The notes beneath the pieces are model-generated. The model was not told the origin of the DNA, ran no database searches, and saw only the letters and a program-made list of their open reading frames with translations. The position numbers were made by a program, and so were the translations under genes. 38,987 nt of DNA, from contig CADAIL010000023.1 in the NCBI GenBank assembly GCA_902788035.1, forward strand, positions 1-38,987, in the 5' to 3' direction. The stretch is from an uncultured Lachnospiraceae bacterium. GTDB taxonomy: Bacteria; Bacillota; Clostridia; Lachnospirales; Lachnospiraceae. Shown one piece after another: positions 6,482 through 14,437 of the stretch. Positions within the stretch are counted from its first letter, which is position 1; each line of letters opens with the position of its first letter.

Positions 6482-7915
6482 CTACTCCAGCTCCCTTTGC
6501 TCCTGCTCATATTCAGCGGACAGCAGCTCAAAGCGTTTTTCCTCCAGCTTTCCCATGGCGTAGGCTTCGTAGAGCTTCTTAATCAGAACGTCCAGCTCCC
6601 GGCTCCGCTTTTCCGCCTTGGACACCTGGCGCTTCAGCTCGTTTGCCGCTTCCTTCTGTCGCACCTCGGAGATGCTGCGCACCTTCTGGATGAACGCCTC
6701 CCTGTTCTCGATGGCGTACTGTGCCGTCGTGCGGATGGCTTCCAGCAGCAGGGTGTTTAAGGCCCTTGTGCTGACGTGGTGGGAAAAACACTTTTTTGTC
6801 TCATGTTCAAAAGTCAGCGTATAGGTGGAGCAGTTGTAGTGGTCGGAGCAGGTCACGTTTCCGTTCTTCTGCTTATGACGCCCCCGGTGGTTATACATCT
6901 TAGCCCCGCAGTCGGCGCAAAACACAAGCCCGGTAAGCGGATTGGCGACGCCGGTCGTGTCAGTCCGGCGTACCGTCCTCTTGACCTGCTGGGCGAGCTG
7001 CCACGTCTCCGGGTCCACAATGGCCTCGTGGGTGTTCTCAAAGATCAGCCAGTCTTCCGGGTCATTCTTCATCCGCTTATCCCGATAGGATTTTTTGAAG
7101 GTGCGGAAGTTGACCGTATGCCCCATATATTCCGGTTTTGCAAGCAGCTCGGAAACCGTGTTCCCGTACCAGTCATGGGGCCGGTTCTTCTCTAGAGGGG
7201 AAGGCCCTTTCCGCTTGCTCTTTTTATTTAGCTTCTCCCTCTGCCTTGCCTGGTAATGGCTGGGGCATTCCACTTTTTCCGCCGTAAGCATTCTGGAAAT
7301 GTCATAGGGGCCGTGTCCCTCCACCGCAAGGCGGAAAATCCGGCGCACCACGGCGGCGGCTTCCTCGTCCACCAGCCAGTGATCCTTGTCCTCCGGGTCT
7401 TTCCTGTAGCCGTAGATGGGATTGTTGGAGGTGGGCTTCCCGGATTTGCCCTTCACCTTGTAGGCGGCGGCCACTTTTTTGGACTGGTCCCGCAGATACC
7501 ACTCGTTCATGATGTTCATAAACGGGGCAAACTCGCTGCTTTCCTGCACGTCGCTGTCGATGTTGTTGGCGACAGCAACAAAATGAACCCCATACTTCCG
7601 GAACATGATCTCGGTGTAAAAGCCGGTCTGCAGGTAGTTCCTGCCGATCCGGCTCAAATCCTTGCAAAGCAGGTGGGCGACCTTCCCGGCCTCGATGTCG
7701 GCTTCCAGACGCTTCCAGTCGGGGCGTTCGAAATTGCCGCCCGACCATCCGTCGTCCGTGTAGTGGACGATGTTCTTATAGCCCTGCTGTTTTGCGTAGG
7801 TTTCGAGATAACGTTTTTGGTTCAGAATGGAGTTCGAGTCTCCCGTGAGGTCATCGTCACGGGACAGGCGCTCATAGAGCGCGGTGATTTTTTCTTCCGT
7901 CTGTCTGAATGCCAT
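6482..7915 (-). CDS. Large serine recombinase (Tn4451/TnpX type), truncated by amber codon
   Basis: Site-specific recombinase presumably responsible for excision and integration of the element. The N-terminal resolvase domain carries the nucleophile Ser18 in YERLSRDD and the arginine motif CKDLSRIGRN (residues 84-93). The recombinase domain follows (NPIYGYRKDPE, LLAKPEYMGHTVNFRTFKKSY), then a zinc ribbon (FCADCGAKMYNH and later Cys/His residues, about 350-400) and a coiled coil (about 425-477). The 477-residue product ends at TAG, within the coiled coil, before the C-terminal domain encoded downstream in the same frame. AAAGGAG precedes the ATG and the upstream small gene ends one base before it. 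From memory, C-terminal deletions of TnpX can retain activity, so the truncated protein might still work. Confidence 0.88.
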   Translation of the reverse strand: MAFRQTEEKITALYERLSRDDDLTGDSNSILNQKRYLETYAKQQGYKNIVHYTDDGWSGGNFERPDWKRLEADIEAGKVAHLLCKDLSRIGRNYLQTGFYTEIMFRKYGVHFVAVANNIDSDVQESSEFAPFMNIMNEWYLRDQSKKVAAAYKVKGKSGKPTSNNPIYGYRKDPEDKDHWLVDEEAAAVVRRIFRLAVEGHGPYDISRMLTAEKVECPSHYQARQREKLNKKSKRKGPSPLEKNRPHDWYGNTVSELLAKPEYMGHTVNFRTFKKSYRDKRMKNDPEDWLIFENTHEAIVDPETWQLAQQVKRTVRRTDTTGVANPLTGLVFCADCGAKMYNHRGRHKQKNGNVTCSDHYNCSTYTLTFEHETKKCFSHHVSTRALNTLLLEAIRTTAQYAIENREAFIQKVRSISEVRQKEAANELKRQVSKAEKRSRELDVLIKKLYEAYAMGKLEEKRFELLSAEYEQEQRELE

Positions 7916-7916
7916 A

Positions 7917-8120
7917 TCAGGCGCTCCTTTCAGACTGACGGCTCATTTGTGGCACATCTATTATACCACGGTTTTCATCTTTTGCCAGCCCGTCATTGCG
8001 GATCAGGCGTAAAATTTTATCTTCCATCGTCTCCCCGGCGTTTTCGCTGAGGTAAACGCGCGCCTTATAGGTGGTCTGCCCGATGCGGCGGGTCAGATAT
8101 ACGCTGTACTTCGCACCCAT
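7917..8120 (-). CDS. Small protein coupled to the recombinase
   Basis: A 67-residue basic protein, MGAKYSVYLTRRIGQTTYKARVYLSENAGETMEDKI shown in part by MGAKYSVYLTRR at the start and ETMEDKILRLIRND in the middle. It ends one base before the recombinase ATG and contains the recombinase ribosome site, so the two are likely co-translated. GAGGG precedes its ATG. I do not recognise a named family; an accessory or excision-directing role is only a guess from position. Confidence 0.6.
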   Translation of the reverse strand: MGAKYSVYLTRRIGQTTYKARVYLSENAGETMEDKILRLIRNDGLAKDENRGIIDVPQMSRQSERSA

Positions 8121-8181
8121 AGTCCCTCGCTTTCTTGCGCTCCCGGCGCATTTCCTGTATAATGAATATGGTTCCGATTGG

Positions 8182-8283
8182 TGTAACCGACGCCTGTGTT
8201 ACATGCTTCTATCCATCTTTCGCACATCTCGCTCCTCCTTTCTCCCGTGTGGAAACATAGTAACCGCTGTAATGTGATTACAG
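8182..8283. promoter_or_regulatory. Inverted repeats between divergent element operons
   Basis: The 251-base gap between the leftward recombinase operon and the rightward genes contains two perfect inverted repeats: TGTAAC/GTTACA (8182-8187 and 8198-8203) and CTGTAAT-gtg-ATTACAG (8267-8283). They share the core TGTAA. They could be operator sites for a divergent promoter; no consensus promoter pair was identified with confidence. Confidence 0.4.
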
Positions 8284-8371
8284 ATTACACCTTCACTAAT
8301 AGGAGAAATTTAAGGGGCAAATCGGAACTGTTTTTGAAAAAAAGAAAAAATCTTTTTCGGGAGGTGAAGTC

Positions 8372-9247
8372 ATGGCGGCAAAATGGGACAATGACAGCCT
8401 GCTGAGTGCTGCGCAAGACGGCTTCACCGATTGGGAGGACGGATCGGACGGCCTGACGCCAGACGAGGGGCTGGAACAGGAGTTTGCGCAGGAACGCCTT
8501 GCAAAGCTGGAAAACGAGCTGGAGCAGGCAGAGAAGCCCATAGATTACGACGCCGAGCTGGAGACGGAGGAAGAAGAAGCCGCCCCCACAAGCGAAAAAC
8601 GCCTGAAGCGGGAAATGCGGGCCGAGGCCCTTCGGCGGCTGGAGGACGCCGCCAGGACGGAGGCAGATTTCCTCATTGTCGTAGGGGAATGGGACCGGCT
8701 CGACCGGAACCGGGAACGTAGGGAGAGGGACCACGAAGCCCTCCGAGGCAACGTGCCGCTGGAATATATGGCGGTTTCCGATCCGAAGATCGTCCCATTA
8801 TGGATGAACGACCCGGCTTTCCGGCAGCTATGCAGCGGGAACGTCCTGGACATTCTCTTTGACTGCCCCTATGAGATGCACCAGCTCACCGCCGACGCCT
8901 TTATCTCCCGGATGATCGAGGAACTGAGCGAGGATCACAAGGAAGTCCTCTACTTCCTGTTTCTGCGGCTTTACAGCACGGCGCGGCTTGCTGCCCTGCG
9001 TGGCCAGTCGGACCGGAACATCCGCAAGCTGCGGACAACCATCCAGAAGAAGCTCCAAAGGAAGATGTATGACCATCTGTGCGGCAAACGGGACGGCAAT
9101 CGCGCCCTGACGCTGCGGGAACAGTGGTTCATGCAGGAGTATGCTGCCTTGCTTAAGAAGCAGGGCAAGGGAGCGCGCATTCGCCGGGAGAACAGAACCC
9201 CGCCGAGAAAGAAAAAGGCCGCCCTTGACGATAACAAGGACGGCTGA
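8372..9247 (+). CDS. Sigma-70 region-4-like DNA-binding protein of mobile element
   Basis: A 291-residue protein with a long acidic, helical N-terminal half (residues 25-125) and a C-terminal helix-turn-helix resembling sigma region 4 (residues 184-235: LSEDHKEVLYFLFLRLYSTA, then RLAALRGQSDRNIRKL). The tail is rich in Lys and Arg. No region 2 motif is evident, so it is not a complete ECF sigma factor; it may act as an element-specific regulator. GGGAGGTG precedes the ATG. It is the first of three rightward genes and is divergent from the recombinase operon. Confidence 0.7.
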   Translation: MAAKWDNDSLLSAAQDGFTDWEDGSDGLTPDEGLEQEFAQERLAKLENELEQAEKPIDYDAELETEEEEAAPTSEKRLKREMRAEALRRLEDAARTEADFLIVVGEWDRLDRNRERRERDHEALRGNVPLEYMAVSDPKIVPLWMNDPAFRQLCSGNVLDILFDCPYEMHQLTADAFISRMIEELSEDHKEVLYFLFLRLYSTARLAALRGQSDRNIRKLRTTIQKKLQRKMYDHLCGKRDGNRALTLREQWFMQEYAALLKKQGKGARIRRENRTPPRKKKAALDDNKDG

Positions 9248-9303
9248 TAGAATAGTAATATACTTAACTGATACAGAGATTACATAGCAAGAAGGTGTGC
9301 GAC

Positions 9304-10227
9304 ATGAAAAACCTCTTTGAACAGTCCCGCTCCCATTGGGTGCGGTTTGACCGCTATGAGCTGAAAACCACCAAAGACGGGAAACGGTACATCACGCCTG
9401 GAAAGGACGCAAAGCCGGATGTATATAACCCTATGAAGGAAATGCCCGGCATGGTCGTGGACGCCCTGAACGCAGGGCTTTTAATGATGGCAAGGAAACC
9501 GGAGGCCGAGGTAGAAAAAGGGGTCATGGATTTTGTTACCCGGTACGGCCTTTTGGGGCTCATGACGGCGCTGCCCACCACGCCGTCCTTTATGGACTAC
9601 GAGGCGGTTTACCTGCCGAAAAACCATTTCATCAAGGAAGAGGCGATGGAGACAGAGGATTACCTGTCTTTGTTCTTTCCCTTTGAAAAGCTGGACCTGG
9701 TGAAAAAGGGCGTGGAGTCCTCCTGGAGCGTGGAGGGCGATAGAATGATGGTCGCCCTGACCATGACCTTCAGCGACGAGCCGATGGCAAAAAACATGAG
9801 CTTCCAGCGGGAGTATGCGGAAGCCTATGACTGGGTGGCGCAGCAACTCAAGGACTGGGCCTTCACCTTGATGACCTCCATCTATTACTACGCAGATTAT
9901 GACGAAGCGGAGGAAGAAACCCGCAACCTCTACCGCAAGGCGATGGCGGCCTTTGGCGGCGCAGTGCCCACCTACCACATCGAGCTGCTGGACAAGCCCA
10001 CGATCTATTGGGACTTCCACTCGCTACTTTTGGGCATCCAGATGATGTTCAGCTTTCTGCTGGTGGACGAGGACCGGCCCCTGCGCCTTTGCAAGCACTG
10101 TCAGAAGGCGTTTTTGAGCAACCGGCCAAACGCTGTCTTTTGCAGCCCCAGGTGTAAAAATCAGTATAACGTCTATAAGAGCCGGGGTAAGAATAACAGC
10201 TCTGCCGACAACAAGGATGGTGAATAA
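9304..10227 (+). CDS. DUF6076-like protein with C-terminal zinc ribbon
   Basis: A 307-residue protein with no clear enzymatic motif. The body is acidic and aromatic-rich. The C-terminus has a treble-clef-like zinc motif (bases 10090-10155): CKHCQKAFLSNRPNAVFC followed by SPRC, then NQYNVYKSR. The start ATG at 9304 has AAGAAGG at ideal distance; a GTG nine bases earlier lacks this spacing. It resembles DUF6076-type proteins. The zinc motif is strikingly like that in the recombinase tail at 6038-6103. It is followed after one base by the RhuM gene, suggesting an operon. Confidence 0.65.
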   Translation: MKNLFEQSRSHWVRFDRYELKTTKDGKRYITPGKDAKPDVYNPMKEMPGMVVDALNAGLLMMARKPEAEVEKGVMDFVTRYGLLGLMTALPTTPSFMDYEAVYLPKNHFIKEEAMETEDYLSLFFPFEKLDLVKKGVESSWSVEGDRMMVALTMTFSDEPMAKNMSFQREYAEAYDWVAQQLKDWAFTLMTSIYYYADYDEAEEETRNLYRKAMAAFGGAVPTYHIELLDKPTIYWDFHSLLLGIQMMFSFLLVDEDRPLRLCKHCQKAFLSNRPNAVFCSPRCKNQYNVYKSRGKNNSSADNKDGE

Positions 10228-10228
10228 G

Positions 10229-11251
10229 ATGGCTAAGAAGAATAACAAGCTGCAAATCCGAAACAGTACGGTAGATTTCCTTGTGTTTACCAAAGACGCG
10301 CACGAGGAAGGGATAGAAGTCCGGGTACAGGATAATGACGTATGGCTGACGCAAAAAGCAATCAGCCAGCTTTTTGATGTGGACAGAAGCGTGGTCGCAA
10401 AGCATCTGAAGAATGTCTATGAAAGCGGAGAACTGTCCAGAGAGGCAACTTGTGCAAAATTTGCACAAGTTGCGGACAACGGCAAAACCTATCAATACCA
10501 GTTCTATTCCCTGTCTGCCATTATCGCCGTTGGCTACCGAATCAATTCGGGGAGGGCAACGCAGTTCCGGCAGTGGGCAACGAAAGTGCTGGATACCTTT
10601 ACCCGGCAGGGTTATGTTCTGGATAAGAGCCGGTTGATTAACGGGCAGATTTTCGACGAGGACTACTTTGAGCACCTGATTTCCGAGATTCAGGAAATCC
10701 GCGCCAGTGAACGCCGCTTTTATCAGAAGATCACGGACATCTATGCGACCGCCGTTGATTACTCCCTTGACAGTCAGATCACAAGGGATTTCTTTGCGAC
10801 GGTTCAGAACAAGATGCACTATGCCGTTCACGGAAATACAGCAGCGGAGGTTATCATGGAGCGCGCAGACCACACCAGGGAACATATGGGCCTGACCTCG
10901 TGGCGAAACGCCCCCGATGGCAAGATCGTAAAGGCGGACGTATCTATCGCGAAGAACTATTTATCTATCAATGAAATGCAGGAGCTGAACGAGATTGTTA
11001 CAATGTATCTGGACTATGCCACAAGGCAGGCAAGACGCCATATCCCCATGACAATGGCGGACTGGGCCTCCAAGCTGGACGCGTTTCTGCAATTCAACGA
11101 TGCGGAAATCCTGCAAAACAAAGGAAAGGTTACTGCCGCAATCGCAAAAGCCTTTGCAGAGAGCGAATTTGAACAATACAGGATCATACAGGACCGGCTG
11201 TACCTAAGCGATTTCGATCGGCTTGTTGCAAGCACAGAGGAAAAAGACTGA
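10229..11251 (+). CDS. rhuM: RhuM-family protein
   Basis: A 340-residue protein of the virulence RhuM family. The N-terminal DNA-binding-like part contains VWLTQKAISQLFDVDRSVVA and KHLKNVYESGEL, followed by the family block CAKFAQVADNGKTYQYQFYS, then LSAIIAVGYRINS and QFRQWATKVL. The C-terminal part is helical (EVIMERADHTREHMGL). RhuM proteins are common on genomic islands; their biochemical role is not established. The ATG at 10229 is used because GGATGGTGA precedes it; the ATG at 10217 has no proper ribosome site. A 29-base palindrome sits inside the conserved block. Confidence 0.88.
   Translation: MAKKNNKLQIRNSTVDFLVFTKDAHEEGIEVRVQDNDVWLTQKAISQLFDVDRSVVAKHLKNVYESGELSREATCAKFAQVADNGKTYQYQFYSLSAIIAVGYRINSGRATQFRQWATKVLDTFTRQGYVLDKSRLINGQIFDEDYFEHLISEIQEIRASERRFYQKITDIYATAVDYSLDSQITRDFFATVQNKMHYAVHGNTAAEVIMERADHTREHMGLTSWRNAPDGKIVKADVSIAKNYLSINEMQELNEIVTMYLDYATRQARRHIPMTMADWASKLDAFLQFNDAEILQNKGKVTAAIAKAFAESEFEQYRIIQDRLYLSDFDRLVASTEEKD
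10445..10473. repeat. 29-base palindrome inside rhuM
   Basis: Two perfect 14-base arms around a single central A at 10459. The left arm reads GCAACTTGTGCAAA. It falls in the codons for T-C-A-K-F-A-Q-V, a conserved stretch of the family, so part of the symmetry could be a by-product of protein sequence. Confidence 0.9.
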
Positions 11252-11500
11252 CGAAGGCAAAAGAAATAATTATTTCTCCGAGGATAGAACAGGTTGTTAA
11301 TCCATAGGGAAGGCGACTGACATGGAATCCGTGACCTGTATTCCAAGGCCATAGCCGCAGTTTGATTGAAAGACTTCAAGTTATCGCTTCAAGCTACTGG
11401 ACAAGACTACGATCTTTAGCCGAAAAAGCAAAGTGGGCTGATATCTCTCTTTAAAAATCAAGCTGCAATACAAGTTAGCCCGAAGAAAGATGGTGAAAAA

Positions 11501-12031
11501 ATGTTAGATGCTGAAATCAAAGATGATAGAATAGGAGATAGATTAAAAGCTGCCAGAAAAAAGAAAAACATGTCACAAGAAGATGTTTCAAAGAAACTTC
11601 TTATTTCCAGGCAGTCAATATCAAAATGGGAGAATAATATCTGCTTACCCGATTTGGAAAATTTCAAAAAAATATGTGAATTGTATGAGATCGATACGAG
11701 TGAACTTCTAGTGCAAAGCGAATCAACGATTGAAAGAGAGGATAACAGGCAAGAAGCCCCTGCGGACATTATAGATGTGCCATATCTTAACGAAATCTCC
11801 GAACAACTAAAAGAAACGCAAATTGAAACGGAAAACATTAACGAGCTGAACACAAAATACTTTTTAATTCCTTTTTATTGGCTTTATTTTCTGAAAAAAG
11901 GATTATACAAAATAGACTTCTCGAAAAGAATAATTGTTCTAATGCTTCTGAATATTATTCTCTCAATTGGGGTAGCATATCTTGTTTATTGTGGAGTTCC
12001 TAAAACAACGAGTATACCATCTGGCTTGTAA
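11501..12031 (+). CDS. XRE-family regulator with C-terminal membrane segment
   Basis: A 176-residue protein. Residues 10-70 form a classic XRE helix-turn-helix (IGDRLKAARKKKNMSQEDVS, then SRQSISKWENNICLPDLENF). An acidic linker follows and the C-terminus has hydrophobic stretches (FLIPFYWLYFLKKG and IIVLMLLNIILSIGVAYLVY) likely to insert in the membrane. Low GC and A-rich codons set it apart from the element to the left. Its neighbours on the other strand encode exported proteins, so it could sense an envelope state, but this is inference. Confidence 0.85.
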   Translation: MLDAEIKDDRIGDRLKAARKKKNMSQEDVSKKLLISRQSISKWENNICLPDLENFKKICELYEIDTSELLVQSESTIEREDNRQEAPADIIDVPYLNEISEQLKETQIETENINELNTKYFLIPFYWLYFLKKGLYKIDFSKRIIVLMLLNIILSIGVAYLVYCGVPKTTSIPSGL

Positions 12032-12160
12032 GCACATAGTGGCATACTCGTTTGCGTGTTGGTGTCCCCGAAGAATTCATTTTTTGTCCGGAATGAGCTT
12101 ACTCATGCGATGAGAGTTGAAGAGAGTTCCAAACATCGAGTCTTATGTTGCCCTTGAGAA

Positions 12161-13123
12161 TCACTGCACATCTAATGTGAAGCGGTAGGAGTTTTCCAAT
12201 AATTCAAAAGGATTGGATAAACTTGGGGAAGGAACCACAACAGCACATATTTCATATTCCCCTTTTGTGGATGGCGCTGTGAGCGAAATTGTACCAGATG
12301 CCAGGTGCCCTTCGGGCGTTTCAATTAATAGTGCTGTGGCGCTGTTGTTTAATATTGCTTGTTCGTAATTGATCGTTATAAGCAATAATGCAGAATCGGT
12401 TGTTATGTGCCCGAGTTTATAAGATAATTCAAAGGTTTCTCCGGCTTCAACCTTTAAACTGTACGGAGGAAGTTTTACGGATTCCGTGTTTTCAAAATCT
12501 TCATTTATAACGATCCCAGGGAAGTCTGAAACAGTATATTGAGTGCTTATATCTTTTGTAAGCGCCAAGTCAACCGTCTGACTATCCGGATTATTTTTGA
12601 TAAAATAATCATAAGACATTGTATGCTGCGTTGTCTGATAATGGGTGGATCCTTCGTGTTGATCCGTGCCCAAGAACAGAGAAAGCAGCAGTTTATAGTT
12701 TGTATTTGGGTCAATATCACTTTTTATGGTAAACGGAATGATAATGTTATCTCCGTCAAGTAAATAGATATCATCTCCAGCATAAGATTCATCCAAAAAT
12801 TCAAGAGGGCAGCTGACATAATTTAAGTAGCCTTTTAATTTCATATGCCTTTCCTTTCCTGAGTTTTGAATAGACGCATAAAAAACTGTGCTGCTATCAA
12901 TTCCAGAAAAGATGCCGGTTGTTTCTTGACCTTTTGTTTTTTCCGTAAATACATTGAAATAAACGCCGTCTCCGATTAAGTGATTATCTTCTGGATTTCG
13001 TAAAAAATGGGAACGACTATTCAATGAATTGTTTGGAAAACTTGTCAACATAACTATAGCCATAGCCACGGCTATAACACCTATGACCATGGCTATAGTT
13101 TTCTTTAAAGACTTGTGTAACAT
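12161..13123 (-). CDS. Membrane-anchored extracellular protein of unknown function
   Basis: A 320-residue protein with one N-terminal hydrophobic anchor (TIAMVIGVIAVAMAIVML, residues 9-26) and a long, beta-rich, extracellular part without cysteines in the mature core apart from isolated ones. The C-terminal half (YSLKVEAGETFELSYKLG, then GTISLTAPSTKGEYEICAVV) looks like an immunoglobulin-like or other beta-sandwich fold. Its ATG overlaps the upstream stop by one base (TGATG) and has no clear ribosome site of its own, so it is probably translationally coupled to the secreted protein gene before it. No family recognised. Confidence 0.7.
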   Translation of the reverse strand: MLHKSLKKTIAMVIGVIAVAMAIVMLTSFPNNSLNSRSHFLRNPEDNHLIGDGVYFNVFTEKTKGQETTGIFSGIDSSTVFYASIQNSGKERHMKLKGYLNYVSCPLEFLDESYAGDDIYLLDGDNIIIPFTIKSDIDPNTNYKLLLSLFLGTDQHEGSTHYQTTQHTMSYDYFIKNNPDSQTVDLALTKDISTQYTVSDFPGIVINEDFENTESVKLPPYSLKVEAGETFELSYKLGHITTDSALLLITINYEQAILNNSATALLIETPEGHLASGTISLTAPSTKGEYEICAVVVPSPSLSNPFELLENSYRFTLDVQ

Positions 13124-13557
13124 CAGTAACTAGCAGAGGTTGTGGCATACTGCCAACCAGAAGATGATGTGTCTCGGAATTGATGCTCGCCATTAAAAGT
13201 TACATTACTTTCTGTTCTTGCAATAATTGTGGCAGACGTAGCAGAAGAAGCATCTTTTTTTGTCGCCCAAGATGTATAGTCTGTTTCCCCTCCACTAACA
13301 ACTTTTGTTCTGGCCTTGATCGTGTAACACGTTCCGGCATAAGTGGAAGAAGTTGCATACGCCCATGGTTTGCGCCCAACAGGGTTGGCGTGCGTTAAAG
13401 TGCCATACCCCCAAGAGGCACGAGTTATACCATCTCCTGCGGCTGCTACAGTCTGCTGAACGGGGCCCTCTACTTCAACAGGCTCTGCCGCAAAAGCTGA
13501 AATAGAGCCAAGAAAGAGAGAAACACATAAAAATGGAATCACAAAAAGTTTCTTCAT
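13123..13557 (-). CDS. Secreted small protein of unknown function
   Basis: A 144-residue protein with a classical signal peptide (KKLFVIPFLCVSLFLGSIS, probable cleavage after AFA near residue 23). The mature part is rich in Ser, Thr, Ala, Tyr and Trp and ends WQYATTSASY. It contains the segment RASWGYGTLTHANPVGRK. The composition is vaguely like that of lactococcin-972-type bacteriocins, but I cannot show homology. AAGGAGG lies eight bases before the ATG at 13557; a TTG two codons earlier is too close to it. It forms a coupled pair with the membrane-anchored protein downstream. Confidence 0.75.
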   Translation of the reverse strand: MKKLFVIPFLCVSLFLGSISAFAAEPVEVEGPVQQTVAAAGDGITRASWGYGTLTHANPVGRKPWAYATSSTYAGTCYTIKARTKVVSGGETDYTSWATKKDASSATSATIIARTESNVTFNGEHQFRDTSSSGWQYATTSASY

Positions 13558-13613
13558 ACGCAATACCTCCTTGTTTGCTTTGGTGATTTGTAGTTTCAGT
13601 ATTGCAGATCAAG

Positions 13614-13766
13614 CTAAATCAAACAAGCATATACATGTTTACATGCTGACAATGTTTGTTTACATCGATAGCTTAAAAGGTTGACAAGCAATGCAAACAA
13701 GGCGAAGAACCCCACATCTCCAAGGCTAAACAGCCGCATGCCTTTTTCATGCATACCTCTTGGCAT
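13614..13766 (-). CDS. Possible small hydrophobic protein or remnant
   Basis: A 50-codon frame starting MPRGMHEKGMRLFSLGDVGF with a hydrophobic core (FFALFALLVNLL) and two C-terminal Cys. No good ribosome site was found before either possible ATG. It lies between tnpV and the secreted protein gene on the same strand. It may be the decayed end of a membrane protein, or leader sequence that is not translated. Confidence 0.25.
   Translation of the reverse strand: MPRGMHEKGMRLFSLGDVGFFALFALLVNLLSYRCKQTLSACKHVYACLI
13636..13665. promoter_or_regulatory. 9-bp direct repeats upstream of the secreted cassette
   Basis: TGTTTACAT occurs at 13636-13644 and again at 13657-13665, a spacing of 21 bases or two helical turns. 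This is the geometry of LytTR-type response regulator sites, though the sequence itself is not a recognised site. It lies about 80-110 bases upstream of the secreted protein start. Confidence 0.35.
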
Positions 13767-13862
13767 TTCATTAATATGGAAAATTTGCGATTTGGTCTCG
13801 CCTTTTTACGTCGCTGCCATGCGACTTCTGAAATGGACATCGTTTTCTTGTTCATCTTTGCT

Positions 13863-14216
13863 CTATGGGCAAAATATCAGCTCATGTAGTATGGTTTCCT
13901 CTGTTCGGTTTCGGATGGAATTGCAGCGGCGGATCCACTCCATTTGATCAGCTGCTTTCAGAGCTTCGGTTATGCCCTCCCTCTGCATCATAGCGGACTC
14001 TACAATCTCCAGTCGCTCCCTACAGGCAGCGTCGATCTCTGCCAGATGGGGAAAGAGCTTTTCCGTTGTTACAAGTTCTGTGTAGAGGATTGGACGGTGT
14101 TCTTTCAGGTATGCACGGCGCATCCGGCCATACTTGCCGATGTAGTACTTTTTCGTGTCGGACAGCACGAGGTTAGGGATCAGATAATCGCCGCATTGAG
14201 AATATGATACTTCCAT
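13863..14216 (-). CDS. tnpV: TnpV-like transposon-encoded protein
   Basis: A 117-residue protein matching the TnpV pattern of Tn4451-type elements: CGDYLIPNLVLSDTKKYYIG, KYGRMRRAYLKEHRP, HLAEIDAACRERLE and EALKAADQMEWIRRCNSIRN. The function of TnpV in transposition is not known. The ATG at 14216 has AAAGGAGG upstream; a longer open frame to 14309 lacks this support. It lies about 6 kb from the recombinase, separated by lower-GC genes, so it may belong to a different or decayed element. Confidence 0.85.
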   Translation of the reverse strand: MEVSYSQCGDYLIPNLVLSDTKKYYIGKYGRMRRAYLKEHRPILYTELVTTEKLFPHLAEIDAACRERLEIVESAMMQREGITEALKAADQMEWIRRCNSIRNRTEETILHELIFCP

Positions 14217-14322
14217 AATCGGCCTCCTTTGTGATAATGTGGAGTTGACAGCTGCAATCAGGTTTCGGGGCATCCCTCCCTTCATCACAACTGCTGTTAC
14301 ATTCGCCACAAATGAGCCTCAG

Positions 14323-14377
14323 TCATGATGTAATAGTGGTGGCCGGTGTAAACCACCCTTTATAAATTACATCATGA
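14323..14377. repeat. Nested inverted repeat
   Basis: Perfect 12-base outer arms TCATGATGTAAT (14323-14334) and its complement (14366-14377) enclose a 5-base inner pair GGTGG/CCACC (14338-14342 and 14353-14357). No T run follows on either strand, so it is not a standard terminator. It lies at the border between the accessory patch and the uvrB promoter. Confidence 0.8.
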
Positions 14378-14437
14378 TGGGGAAAACTGTTGCTTTTATT
14401 AATTATCGAGAAAAATAAGGTCCACAGGGAGATTTAG

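Noticed and set aside
11335..11454. Short frame ending in SLAEKAKWADISL between rhuM and the XRE gene
   Set aside because: It looks protein-like, possibly the end of a decayed gene, but has no start and I do not recognise it. The 249-base gap holds nothing else I can support.
13052..13100. 12-bp inverted repeat AACTATAGCCAT and its complement
   Set aside because: It lies in codons for the hydrophobic anchor of the 320-residue protein and probably results from repeated Ala/Ile/Met codons.
13673..13855. 60-codon minus-strand frame starting MNKKTMSISEVAWQRRKK
   Set aside because: No good ribosome site and no hydrophobic or domain pattern; a different frame over the same bases looks slightly more protein-like.
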